Assembly: GCF_010389155.1 (NCBI RefSeq)
Contig: NC_057762.1
Location: 38,376,055 to 38,440,054 of the forward strand
DNA: 64,000 bases
Source of the DNA: Erigeron canadensis
Lineage: Eukaryota; Streptophyta; Magnoliopsida; Asterales; Asteraceae
Direction of reading: 5' to 3'
Below are positions 23,383-33,547 of this stretch, one piece after another (the first letter of the stretch is position 1; the number at the start of each line of letters is the position of its first letter). Under the pieces are notes generated by a model, which saw only the letters and a list, made by a program, of their open reading frames with translations, did no database searches and was not told where the DNA came from. The position numbers were made by a program, and so were the translations under genes.

Positions 23383-25116
23383 CTATTTGGTTTATAATTC
23401 TGCTAAAAATTTAGTTGGACCGAATGAAATGAATGATGAAATGGAATGAGATGAGTAATGAAATCGATCATTATCATTTCATTTTAATGTTTGGTTCCCT
23501 CATTAGAATGAAAAGAATCATTAAAAATTTAAAACATATTATAGGAAGTGATAAAAATCCCCCTCGATGTGTATAACTAAAATCATTACACGATTGTTGT
23601 TGTAAAAATATTATTATTATATATTTATATATACCCGAGGTTTTAAAATCAATCTAAGTTTTTAAACGATCAGTGACAACGAATTTTTCTCATTTACTCC
23701 TTTTTCCCTTTTCATTGACTTTAGCGTATAGGACTTTATATAGTTTCATTAATTGTGGATAAACCTTTTTTGATAGAAATTTATGAGGGTATCATGTTAT
23801 AGTTGGTTAGTTTGAAGGCAGAAACATTTAAGGTATATTGGTCTTTATTCACTCACAGAATGGGGAAATAGTGCGGGTAGTGGGATGAATGGAGAAGCTG
23901 GAAGCTGAGGGAATCATTTTACAAGAGCAATGGTCGATTCTTTTCCTAGTCTCTAAATAAACACACTTTTGTTAAGGGAATACAATTGGGTTTTTCATTC
24001 TACGCCTTATTCTGTATAACAAACATGAATTGTCTCTACAAAATCTTGGGCACATTACAAGAAATTTGATATTAGATAACAGTCAGAGACTTTTGACCAT
24101 AATAAAATTTCTTCCCAAAAGTCGATAAAAGTATAAAATAATAGTTGTTTTTTGAAGGTTTTCTGTTATATTTATCTAGATGTTTATAAACTAAGCCTAA
24201 AACCAAAAAAACATGAATGGATGTTAGAAGCATAAATGTGGCTTTAACTACTTAAGTGTGCTGAAAGTTATATGAAGTGGCAAACAAGTTAAAACTTATC
24301 ACATATATTTTGTTGGACCATATAAGCTATTCTGTTATTTCAAAATGTATTTAACTAGCATAATAAAGCTTAAAATTTAGGATAAAAGTGTTAAGTTTCT
24401 ACACCTTTTGGCTCATGTTTTGAAAACAAAATTAAAATTTAATTGACCCATTAAAGAAATTACTTCAAATCACTCATTTTTGTTTAAGCGAACACAAAGT
24501 AGAGCATTTATCCTTACTTGTAGATTACATGGAGAGGGAGTACGAATCTAGCCATGTTACGATTCAGATAAAGCCTGAATAAATCAGATAGTTCCATCTG
24601 GTTTTATAATTGGGCACTAGTTCCTGCACTTTCTATCATGAAAAGAATTTCCTCATTAAGCACACCCAATAACGTTGGTAATTGTTAATTGTATTCAAGA
24701 TTACTCAACAGTCAACGCTAATGATTATTTTGTAAATAGTTTTATTAAGTCATACACTTATACCCAACGATTGATATATGTATTCCACTATACCTTACCT
24801 GCTAAATATATTTATGTTATGGTCATTGACTCGTCAATGAAGCCGATATGGGGATGGACGATCATATTGTAGCAACTTAGTTGATCTTGATGATAATAGT
24901 TGTCGAAGAGAATTTGGACATCCAAATTCCATATGTTAAGATGTTTATAAATAATTTTTATAAAATAATTGTGTAGCAAAATAGTCAAATTAAACAGTTA
25001 TATTCAACTTACAAAAAAGTAAAAAAAAAACAATTATGACATCCTAAAAATGGAATTTAACGTATGCAAGTTGAATGGCTAAAAGAAAACGCATGCCCAA
25101 ATTTATCGTCATTTAT
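23383..25116. other. intergenic, nothing recognised
   Basis: AT-rich DNA without a supported gene. ATTACAAGAAATTTG at 24055-24069 resembles a CACTA terminus, but no partner end was found. Confidence 0.4.
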
Positions 25117-25476
25117 TCAATGCAATGGGCCAACCTTCTTTAATATCTCACCCAAATCTTTCCTTGCACCGGCTATAAGTAGCCCTTCCAAGTGTTTACA
25201 AATCCCATAATACATACACACTAAACAATCAAACCCAAAAGACCAAAATCTAAACTCCGGTCGAAGTGTAATAGAGTTATGGTTGAGGGGAGGATTTGGT
25301 GATGCCTTCATTGTGGGCAACTCTTTTACATCAGTGACAACATTATGATCTTTCCAACCGATCATAACATCAATTTCTAGGAACTCTATGTCTTGACTGC
25401 AGCCCAAATTGCCATTCTTGTTAACCCACATGGTTCTTTTAGAAACGAGAATGGCGATCTGGGCTCCAGTCAACAC
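25117..25476 (-). CDS. unidentified open frame, faint MADS-box-like start
   Basis: An open frame of 119 codons on the minus strand, lacking a convincing ATG. The first residues in frame read LYVLTGAQIAILVSK, which resembles the end of a type I MADS-box helix (ELCVLTGAQIAI-like). The rest (for example FLEIDVMIGWKDHNVVTDVK) is not MADS-like and I do not recognise it. It could be a gene fragment fused to unrelated sequence, or chance. The downstream 100 bp show no obvious exon. Confidence 0.25.
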   Translation of the reverse strand: MLTGAQIAILVSKRTMWVNKNGNLGCSQDIEFLEIDVMIGWKDHNVVTDVKELPTMKASPNPPLNHNSITLRPEFRFWSFGFDCLVCMYYGICKHLEGLLIAGARKDLGEILKKVGPLH

Positions 25477-25587
25477 ATAGAGATCTAACGCTTAACATGT
25501 TCATGGATTGTTTATACTAACACCCATCGTTCAACCATCCAACTCTTTCAGTTTTATCAATACGTTTTCAAAGGTAAAATTGATCAT

Positions 25588-26290
25588 CAGAGGCGGAGGG
25601 AGTGGGGTGGCTAGGGGGTGCCTGGTCACCCCTATTGAGCCCAACAAGTTTGTTTTTATAGTAGCCCAAAACCAATATTCAACTTAGTATATGTATGGTC
25701 CCTGTTATTGCTTATGAACTATTATTTATGTACTGTATCCAAACCAAATTTACCAACAGGTTTAATAGGAGAAAAAAGATAAAAGAAGGTCAGAAGAGTA
25801 AATGTCCATCATTGTCTCTCGTCATGCTCAAAAGAAAACTCAATTTCTTACAAGTTTTCACAATTTTCATGTAAGTAATTCAATGTTACTATTTTTTACC
25901 AATCTACCGTTTATTAAACTTTATAATAATTTATCAAATTAATGTTCTGAGTTATGACGGTATCATGCGATCTTGTATTCGTGAGAAAATGGTAAAATAT
26001 CACAGCTAACATCTTATTCAGTGATATTTTTTAGTATGAATCTTATTAAACTCTAATTATTTTAAAGAGTTCGTAGTTCAAGTTGTTAACTTTACTATAA
26101 TGATTTTCAGTTAAATCATGGGGAAAAAAGAAGACTGTCGATTTTTTTAAAAAAACGAAAACAGGACGTTGTTTTTGACTGTCAACCCGAACTCGTAACT
26201 CAACAAGGTCAACCTAGAAAAGAACCCGAACCCGAACCTCCACCCAACCAACTTGGTCCCCGCCAACTCAAATTCCTGGCTCCGCCTTTG
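25588..26290. mobile_element. 703-bp non-autonomous hAT element
   Basis: Terminal inverted repeats CAGAGGCGGAG and CTCCGCCTTTG are flanked by a perfect 8-bp duplication TTGATCAT (25580-25587 and 26291-26298), the signature of hAT transposons. The interior has no transposase frame. Sub-terminal CACCCCTATTGAGCCCAA on the left and ACCCGAACCC runs on the right fit non-autonomous hAT elements. Confidence 0.85.
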
Positions 26291-26388
26291 TTGATCATGA
26301 TGTGTATATATGATGGAGCATGAAAAATATAAAATTCCGAATATAGTTGTTTTGGTTCACATTAAAATTTCAATCTATCAAGTTTCAC

Positions 26389-28350
26389 TTTTTTTTTTGA
26401 AAAGTAAACTTCTATTCATATATGTCCTGGCAAAAACGCCGGCGACCTGTATTTACATAACATTGAAATTACACCAATCATTCCAAGATAAATTCCTATT
26501 GTTTGTCCTATACTTGAACCAAAGAAACCCCAAAGTCTTAATATTTTGAGTGATTTCTATGGTATTGACTTCCTTATTTTCAAAGATCTTCGCGTCTCTG
26601 GCTTTCCAAATGCACCAACAACTAATGATGATGATACCTTTGATAGCCAAGATCTTTGTCTTCCCTCTTCCACGCTGTTTATGTATCTCCAGTAAGTCTG
26701 CCAAATTGAATACGAAAAACGGAGCAGAGTTGGTCTAGCAGCTACTAAAGTGCCAAACCCGAGTAGAAACCACGCATTCACAAAAAATGTGTTGTGTACT
26801 CTGTGACCCCTGCCCACATAGGGAACAACTGGTATCTCCATTCCAACAATCCTGGGTCTTCAATGCATCTTTAGTTGGGATTCTATCCATCACAGCTCGC
26901 CAAACAAACACGTTACATTTCTTTGGTGCCCAATTGCACCAATCCATAATATACCTATTCGAATAATCTTTCCTTTTTTCCAAGAACTTCCTTACGTCTT
27001 TAACCGAAAAGACGTTCTCTTTTCCTCTTGCCACTCCCATTTATCTGGCCTATCCACCAATCTTACACCATTTAGTAATGCCATCAGGTCCACCCTTTCA
27101 CTCTCTTCCTGGCTCGACATCGTGCTTCTCATCCATTTCCATTTATCACTGAAACAACCAGTCCCCCAATTATAACGATCTACTACCTTAATCCTTTTCT
27201 CCTTTTCGAGTTTGAAAAGGAGTGGAAATCTCTCTTTCAATGACAAGCTGCACACCCATCTATCCAGCCAAAAACTAATATCCTCCCCGTTACCAAGTTC
27301 TCCCTTCAGCAGCTCCTTTACACCTAATCCTGCCACTTTTATCAATTCTATACTCCTGACAATATTACTCCACACCCCTGGCATATATTTGTTATTTGGG
27401 ATGCAATTCCACCCTCTTTTAGTATCATGAATCGCACTAATCACTTTCCTCCACAGGCTGTTCGGCTCCGTTTTATACCTCCACATCCATTTGGCTAGAA
27501 GCGCCAAATTAGTATCCCTCAAACACTTCAGCCCCAGTCCCCCCATATTGATAGGAGAAGCCACTCTTTCCCAAGCTACCCAATGTATTTTCTTTCCTGA
27601 CTCACCCCCACCCCATAAAAATTTTCTTATTCTGGACTCCAACCCTTCTATAACCAATACCGGGGCTTTAAAGATGGAAAAATAATAATTGGGAAGACTC
27701 TCCATAACCGAATTTATGAGAGTTATTCTACCTGCCATGGAAAGAGATGTTGCCTTCCATCTTGATAGTCTTGCCTCAAAAATATCGAAGAGGAAGTTCC
27801 AATTCACTATCCTGTTCATATTGGCCCCAACCCAAATGCCTAGATGCAAAAACGGCAACCTTCCTTCCATACATTTAATCTTCTGGGCCATCTCTTTGAT
27901 TTCTATATCTTCGACTCCCACACCAAATAACGATGACTATCCAAGATGGATCTTTAATCCAGAACATATATTGAAAACTCTTAATATGTTTGCCACGTAC
28001 CTTATATTATTCGTCGACCACTCTCCCATAATTACACAGTCGCCCGCATAGAACATATGTGAGACCACCTGGTCACTGCCCGTCAATTCAATCCCTTTAA
28101 ACTTTCCAGATTCCACCGCCTTTCTCAACATGACCGATAGAGCTTCCATTACAATAGTGAATAAAAACGGAGCATCGGGTCACCCTGCCTCATACCTTTT
28201 TGACATTGGAACTCGAAGGTAGGTGACTCATTGACAAGGATGGATGACCTTGCCACAGACAACAGCTCGTAAACCCATCTACACCATACTTGGTTTCTAT
28301 ATCTACAAGAATTGCTGTTATGGCAAATCCCCTTAGCTAATTTCAAAATT
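26389..28350 (-). mobile_element. 5'-truncated, inactive LINE (L1-type)
   Basis: Minus-strand reverse-transcriptase remnants occur in order. 28149-28346 holds SSILVNESPT and KGMRQGDP. 27937-28149 holds the active-site region as MFYAGDCV; the family's catalytic FADD/YADD is changed. 26992-27921 is a long open run with LSRWKATSLSMAGRITLINS, FLWGGGESGKKIHWVAWERV and MGGLGLKCLRDTNLALLAKW. 26735-27040 and 26557-26841 hold the zf-RVT region (APKKCNVFVWRAVMDRIPT, CSLCGQGSQSTQHIFCECVV). Frames change between pieces, so it is dead. A ten-base T run at 26389-26398 is the poly(A) tail of the minus-strand element. The 5' end stops inside the RT domain, the usual result of incomplete reverse transcription. 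No clear target duplication was found. Confidence 0.88.
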
Positions 28351-29432
28351 TCGAACCGTAAAAAAATTGTTTTATTTAACCAAATTCCGCTTTAGCCATG
28401 TGACCGCATCATATTGTACGTTTTTATATATGACGAACTAGGAAATGATCTGAACTAAGTAAAGTAGAATTTGATTATTTATTAAACTAATTACACCCAA
28501 ATCCAACTTTTTTTTTTTTTATTGGAAAGTGGTTTGGTTAACCAACAAATTACACCAATATTTTAGATACCCATTTACCAATTGCCAATGCTTTCTTGAA
28601 TGGTATGTCATTTTAGAGTCTTTCAACTTACTAGATATATTTAAAAACACATTCTATAAAAAAAAAATATTTCTTCCCATAGTTTTGATTTTTTTTTTTT
28701 CGTACGTCCATCATTTCTTTGGTATACATTTAAGCATCTATTTAGGATTACCAATCAATAATTGGGACTTAAAAAAATTTCATCGAAGAAGTACACATGT
28801 GAAGTAACAAAGCTCGCCGGATAGCCTTTGGGCTCGCTTTCTCAAGCCTCTCAGTCACAGACTTACAGTCATACATAATGGGCTTAATTGAAACCTTTAG
28901 TTGGACTAGTAGGGAAAATACAACGTGGGCCCAAATTATCTAGTGAATACAATATCACTAGAAATGTCAACTAGTGTCTAGTATTACCAAAATACAAATA
29001 AAATTTAATATCAATTGTATCTAGACTTAAATTTTGAATATTTAAATACAATTTAATTTTACTCTTGCATTCAATATTCTAATAAAATTTAATACAATAT
29101 CAATTTATTAAAAAGAAATGTCAACTAGTATGACCAAAATACAAATAAAAAATCTGCGACACAAATCAATCTTTTAGAAGCAATTGACCAGCTATCATGA
29201 ATATTCAAAAAGCCATCATCAGAAAATAAAATTCAAACAAATACAAAGGCAACGAATAGCAAACATCTTTTTGGTCCCATATTCATTACCTTACATCAAA
29301 GAAAAATTATGCTTTTCCTCTCCCCAACTAAAATTTTTCCATCTTCCTATTAAATACCATAACTTGCTTTTTGTATATCTTCTTTTTTTGGTTTCTTTAA
29401 AACTTCAATTTTAGTTTTCTTATTTTTCATCA
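28351..29432. other. AT-rich intergenic and ACBP-like promoter
   Basis: A local direct repeat is present: AAATGTCAACTAGT followed by ACCAAAATACAAATAAA at about 28956-29005 and again at about 29118-29151. TATTAAATA at 29349-29357 could be the TATA element of the gene starting at 29433. Nothing else was recognised. Confidence 0.45.
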
Positions 29433-29996
29433 ATGGAAACATTACAACAGTTTTTCATAACTGTAATTGCAACTTTTGTTATATTTATCCTTTTTGCAAG
29501 AATTACTATTGCTACTTCTACTCACAATCATGGTCATCATCATAAATTGAAGTCCAGTATAAATGAGAAAAGTGGTACTAAAACAAATACCAAGAAAAAA
29601 AAAGTTCGGTTTGCTATTGACAATGATGATGAATATGTTGTCAATAAGGTTATCCTTGAACCATCCGAAACACAATCAGTTGTTTTCGACGAGCCAATGG
29701 AAGATGATCTTGTCATTGACTATGATCAGACCGAAATGAGTAGTGTTGGAGAAAATGTAGGTAGTTGTAGCAAGGATGAGATTAATTGTGTGAAGTTAGT
29801 GTGTGATGAGATTGATGAAGATTTGAAAGAGAAAGAAGGGTTGGTTTCGGACGAAGATGATGATTCTTTAGATGATGGTTGGGAAGGGATTGAGAGAAGT
29901 GAATGGGAGAAAGCGTTCGTGTTTGCTTCAAGTTATGGTCATCTTGATGATAATTTGAAAAGTTTAGAAGGTGATGCTCAACCTATGGCGTTGTAA
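29433..29996 (+). CDS. truncated acyl-CoA-binding protein 3-like (ACBP) gene
   Basis: Class III plant ACBPs bind long-chain acyl-CoA esters and act in the secretory pathway or apoplast. This 187-residue frame has a hydrophobic N-terminal segment (residues 7-22), a basic patch (KKKKVRF, 54-60), an acidic middle, then DDGWEGIERSEWEKAF (148-162), the hallmark of the region just before the ACB domain. After SLEGDA the sequence jumps straight to QPMAL (184-187). In intact relatives a segment containing LYGLHKIATEG lies between these points. That helix carries ligand-binding Tyr/Lys residues and is missing here. The stop TAA overlaps a GTAAGA donor at 29993, so the authentic gene probably spliced here to the rest of the domain; no matching exon was seen in the next 700 bp. 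Either a decayed gene or a short anchored derivative. Confidence 0.7.
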   Translation: METLQQFFITVIATFVIFILFARITIATSTHNHGHHHKLKSSINEKSGTKTNTKKKKVRFAIDNDDEYVVNKVILEPSETQSVVFDEPMEDDLVIDYDQTEMSSVGENVGSCSKDEINCVKLVCDEIDEDLKEKEGLVSDEDDDSLDDGWEGIERSEWEKAFVFASSYGHLDDNLKSLEGDAQPMAL

Positions 29997-30709
29997 GATC
30001 TCTTCTTATGCTAATTAGTATTGTTAGACTTTCGTTTATAATCTCATGATGTTTTGTGGAATGAAATGTTGTATATTGTTTCAGAGCCTGATTGGTATAT
30101 ATGTGTAAAACATCAACCTAAAAATGTGTCTAGCAAATAGATTAATGGCAAATAATGAATGAGTAAAGGGAAGATGGTTAAGCTTGAACGAATTAGGCGT
30201 TTTCAGGATGATGTTTTAGGTGTATGCATTGTTACTCGTTTTGGCATGTGGTTTAGTTCTATAGAACGTACAAAGATGATCTTATTAATAGGATTGTGCA
30301 AGGAATGTTTAGAAAAAGCTTGAGAATATGAATCCGGATATGGAGAAAGTTCCGGAGAATAGGTAATTATGCTGATGAAGATCACAAGGCCTTTGTTCAT
30401 GAAAGATAACTTAATTATGCTATTTGTAGAATCACTTTAACTGCATATTTGTAGTTATTAATGCTTTGAGTGTATGTACAGAAAAATGAATTGTTTGTAT
30501 AGATTGATTGAAATATTCTTTGTGACAGGAAAATGTATGGAAAATAATGTGTGCAAATACTTTAACATTGGAAACAAAATACATCATTTTCTTGCTAGAA
30601 TATCATTGAAAGACTTACCACTTACTAATATCATAACTTAACAAGACATAAAATAGGAGTAACTGCTTAATGGAGAAATACCGTGCTTATTCTACGTCAT
30701 CCTTTCATA
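29997..30709. other. ACBP-like 3' flank and intergenic
   Basis: No continuation exon encoding the remaining ACB helices was found by eye. A short plus-strand run near 30360-30408 (ADEDHKAFVHER then stop) is open but too short to assign. Confidence 0.4.
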
Positions 30710-31795
30710 CTAATTCCTTTGTGTAGTTTTCTTCTGAGGACCTCCACCTACGAAACCATCCGAACCCATGTCCCCATCACCACCATCAAAACCGCCGCCA
30801 TCTGCTCCTCCAAAATTACCATATCCTGAGCCTGGACCTGTCCTAGAACCATATCCACCTCCATCGCCATTAAAACCACCTTTTGACCCATATCCACCAC
30901 CCACAACTCCTCCTCCTGTGTTACCTCCATACGGACTCCCTGCGTTTCCATATGCGCCCCCGTTTCCAGGTCCTGAAACGAAACCTCCACCTCCACCTAC
31001 ATTGCCCCCACCACCATATCCGGATCCATAAGTACCTCCACTTTTTCCACGACCACCACCTCCGCCCACATAACCGCCGGAAGAACCACTACCTCCTCCC
31101 ACATAACCACCACCTCCCCCCATGTTACCACCAGAAAAACCACCTCCACCACCACCCATATTACCACCATCATAACCACCATTTCCACCCATATTACCAC
31201 CTGCAAAGCCACCACCTCCGCCCATATTTCCACCACCAGCAGCCCCACCACCTCTGCCAATATAGCCACCACCAGCAGCGCCACCACCACCTCCGCCCAT
31301 ATTACCACCAGAATAGCTACCACCTCCTCCCATATTACCACCAGAATAGCCACCACCTCCTCCTATGTTACCACCACCTCCGCCCATATTACCACCACCA
31401 GCAGCGCGACCACCTCCGCCTGTATAACCACCACCTCCGGAATTGAATCCATGGCCTCCACCGCCTGTTCCACCTCTACCCCCTCCTCTTCCCCCACTCC
31501 CATTCCCATTCCCATTTCCATTTCCATTCCCATTCCCATTATTTCCGTTCCCACCGCTTCTGGCTCTCGACACATATCCCCTTCCTCCTCCACCATTAGC
31601 ATTGCCCACCATTCCAGGCCCGTCATAAGTAGCCACTGTAACGTTTTTATCTCCTACCCCCTCATTCATTTCTCGAGTCTGGTTACTCCCCACAATCCCC
31701 ATTCTGGTTGCTTCAACACCAACATTAAAGTCTAGCCCCAACAAAATTGTTGTGAAGAAACAAAAACACCAAAATACAACACACTTTCTCTCCAT
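30710..31795 (-). CDS. secreted glycine-rich protein (GRP)
   Basis: Single-exon frame. I choose the Met at 31795 as start (361 residues) because it directly precedes a signal peptide, MERKCVVFWCFCFFTTILLG; an in-frame Met seven codons upstream would add MCWARRI and spoil it. After a short non-repetitive region (TRMGIVGSNQTREMNEG), from about residue 60 on the protein is mostly glycine: a (GN)n run, then many units of the type GGNMGGGGGYSG or GGAAGGGYIG, ending GGGPQKKTTQRN. This is the layout of class I cell-wall glycine-rich proteins, likely exported to the wall; a structural role is inferred. Because codons repeat, the opposite strand has long proline- and histidine-rich frames; these are shadows. 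Confidence 0.85.
   Translation of the reverse strand: MERKCVVFWCFCFFTTILLGLDFNVGVEATRMGIVGSNQTREMNEGVGDKNVTVATYDGPGMVGNANGGGGRGYVSRARSGGNGNNGNGNGNGNGNGNGSGGRGGGRGGTGGGGHGFNSGGGGYTGGGGRAAGGGNMGGGGGNIGGGGGYSGGNMGGGGSYSGGNMGGGGGGAAGGGYIGRGGGAAGGGNMGGGGGFAGGNMGGNGGYDGGNMGGGGGGFSGGNMGGGGGYVGGGSGSSGGYVGGGGGRGKSGGTYGSGYGGGGNVGGGGGFVSGPGNGGAYGNAGSPYGGNTGGGVVGGGYGSKGGFNGDGGGYGSRTGPGSGYGNFGGADGGGFDGGDGDMGSDGFVGGGPQKKTTQRN
31504..31548 (-). repeat. hexanucleotide repeat coding for Gly-Asn
   Basis: About seven units of CCCATT/TCCATT on the plus strand (GGNAAT on the coding strand) encode the (GN)n run of the glycine-rich protein. Slippage here would add or remove Gly-Asn pairs without breaking the frame. 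Confidence 0.85.
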
Positions 31796-31984
31796 GATCC
31801 TTCGCGCCCAACACAATTTGATGCAAGAAAAACCCTCAAGTTTTGTAAGAAGTTATCAACCTGTTAATGAATTTGAGAGGGGAAAACTAACGAAAAACCA
31901 CAATTACGATGAAAGAAGATATTAGGAGAATGGAGATCACTAATAGAGCAAGTTTGTGTGCATGGTTACGTTGTGCAGGTCATC

Positions 31985-31990
31985 TATATA
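31985..31990 (-). promoter_or_regulatory. possible TATA box of the GRP gene
   Basis: TATATA within CATATATAGATGA on the minus strand, about 190 bp upstream of the chosen ATG. It is weakly placed; AT-rich DNA makes such matches common. Confidence 0.3.
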
Positions 31991-33251
31991 TGTACAGTTT
32001 TGGTCCACTATAGGAAGACAAACTATTGGGGTGCATGCAATGGGCATGATCTGAGATAAGACTAGTTTGGTAGTGCGAACAATCTGCATGACAATTAGAC
32101 AAGTGCACAAATGGTCTTCTCTGTTTTGATCATTAGAGCCGTTCAACGACCCTGATCGATTAAAATCATAGCTGCTTATTACCGGCACCTGCAGGCAACT
32201 GACATTTACTCTAACTTCAACCAGTTCATCTAATTATGGGCCATTTCAGGTCATCTTTTAATAATTAAAAGTTACAGAGGAATTATAGTTCACCTAAAGT
32301 GTAGTTGAGCATTTACAACCTTTATAATCTACCAATTCATTCACACTTATGCATTCTTATTTCACTAATGAAAAAGTGTAATCATATTCAATAAAGTAAT
32401 ACTAATGTATATAGTTTAAAAAATGGGCAAAGTATATAAGAACTTGGAAAGTAATAGCAATTCGGAGTAAAATTAGTATTTAATTTAGAGGATGAACCTT
32501 TCACAATCTGAAATTCAAAAACTTTCAAAACGGATATCTTATATATGTCCTCACCGAAAAAAGTTTAAAAAATCCATCACACTTTCACACAGATATACAC
32601 TGTGCTTGTCAAATGAAAATGAAAAGAAAAATAGAATGTTGGATCCTTAATAAATCTTTTTAAGACTGGATATTTTAGTTCGTTTGACTTGGATTTTTAT
32701 GAGGAGAAACATGAACGAAATTGACCTCATCTAGTCAACTCCAAAAGCATAACTGTCTGATTTAGGCTTCCAAACCAAAATCAAGCATTTAAATATGATA
32801 CAGTACCTTGTATCCATACTAATAAAGATAAGAGTCAAAGCAACAACTTAAACAATTTTGGCTTAGCCTTTGTTCCTAACTACGTAAGGTATTTGGTGTA
32901 CGATGATGGTACTTTATACTTTGCTTTTGGAATATATAGCTTATAATTTGCATTTTGCATTCGATCCGTTAACCACAAAGACTTTTTGTGAGGACATGTC
33001 CTTGCAATAGGTTTCGTCGCTTTTGCTCCTTTTCTTGTAGTGTATGTTGCCAAGCAAAGTTATTCTTCTACCTAAAGTAAAGAGATAACACATTGTTTGA
33101 CGATCATTCGAAAGAGACGGATGCTTTTGTTTAGAAAGGGTAAAGTAAGGGGAGGCCTAAAAGGGAGTTGAGAACATTTAAATTATAACTTGATAATTTG
33201 ATACGTTGATGTGAATGTTATATCTGAACAAATCCGTTCACAAATGAACAT
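31991..33251. other. GRP upstream region and intergenic
   Basis: No supported gene or delimited element between the GRP promoter and the Harbinger-type MITE. Confidence 0.4.
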
Positions 33252-33254
33252 TTA

Positions 33255-33544
33255 GGCTATCTTCAATGGGGTGCCCTTAGGCGTCATTGGATATCTTTGT
33301 CGTTGAAACTTGTTCAAAACTAAGGATTTTTTGAAGGATGCTCTTACCTAAGAGCATACCCTTACTTGTCCTTACCTAATATATTTTTGTTTTTAGTGGA
33401 GGTAAGAGGATATGTAAGGATGTTTGTATGGTTGGAGATAAAATTATAAGATTTGAAGGATTTGTAAAGATGTATAAGGATCTGTAAGGATATGATGTGG
33501 CAGCTCAAGGACGCCTAAGGGCGTCCTTAGCATCGGAGTTAGCC
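33255..33544. mobile_element. 290-bp Harbinger-type MITE
   Basis: Imperfect terminal inverted repeats: left GGCTATCTTCAATGGGGTGC followed by CCTTAGGCGTC; right GACGCCTAAGGGCGTCCTTA then GCATCGGAGTTAGCC. It is flanked by TTA on both sides (33252-33254, 33545-33547), the typical PIF/Harbinger target. The interior has repeated TAAGGAT words. No coding capacity. Confidence 0.75.
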
Positions 33545-33547
33545 TTA

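Noticed and set aside
26362..28355. AAAATTTC near both ends of the LINE as a target duplication
   Set aside because: The left copy is separated from the poly(A) tail by about 20 bases, so it is not adjacent to the element end and may be chance in AT-rich DNA.
30768..31735. Long proline-, histidine- and serine-rich open frames on the plus strand
   Set aside because: They are the complement and shifted frames of the repetitive glycine-rich protein gene on the minus strand, which has the signal peptide and sensible start.
30710..31816. Upstream Met (31816) as start of the glycine-rich protein
   Set aside because: It adds charged residues before the signal peptide; the next Met gives a typical secretory start.
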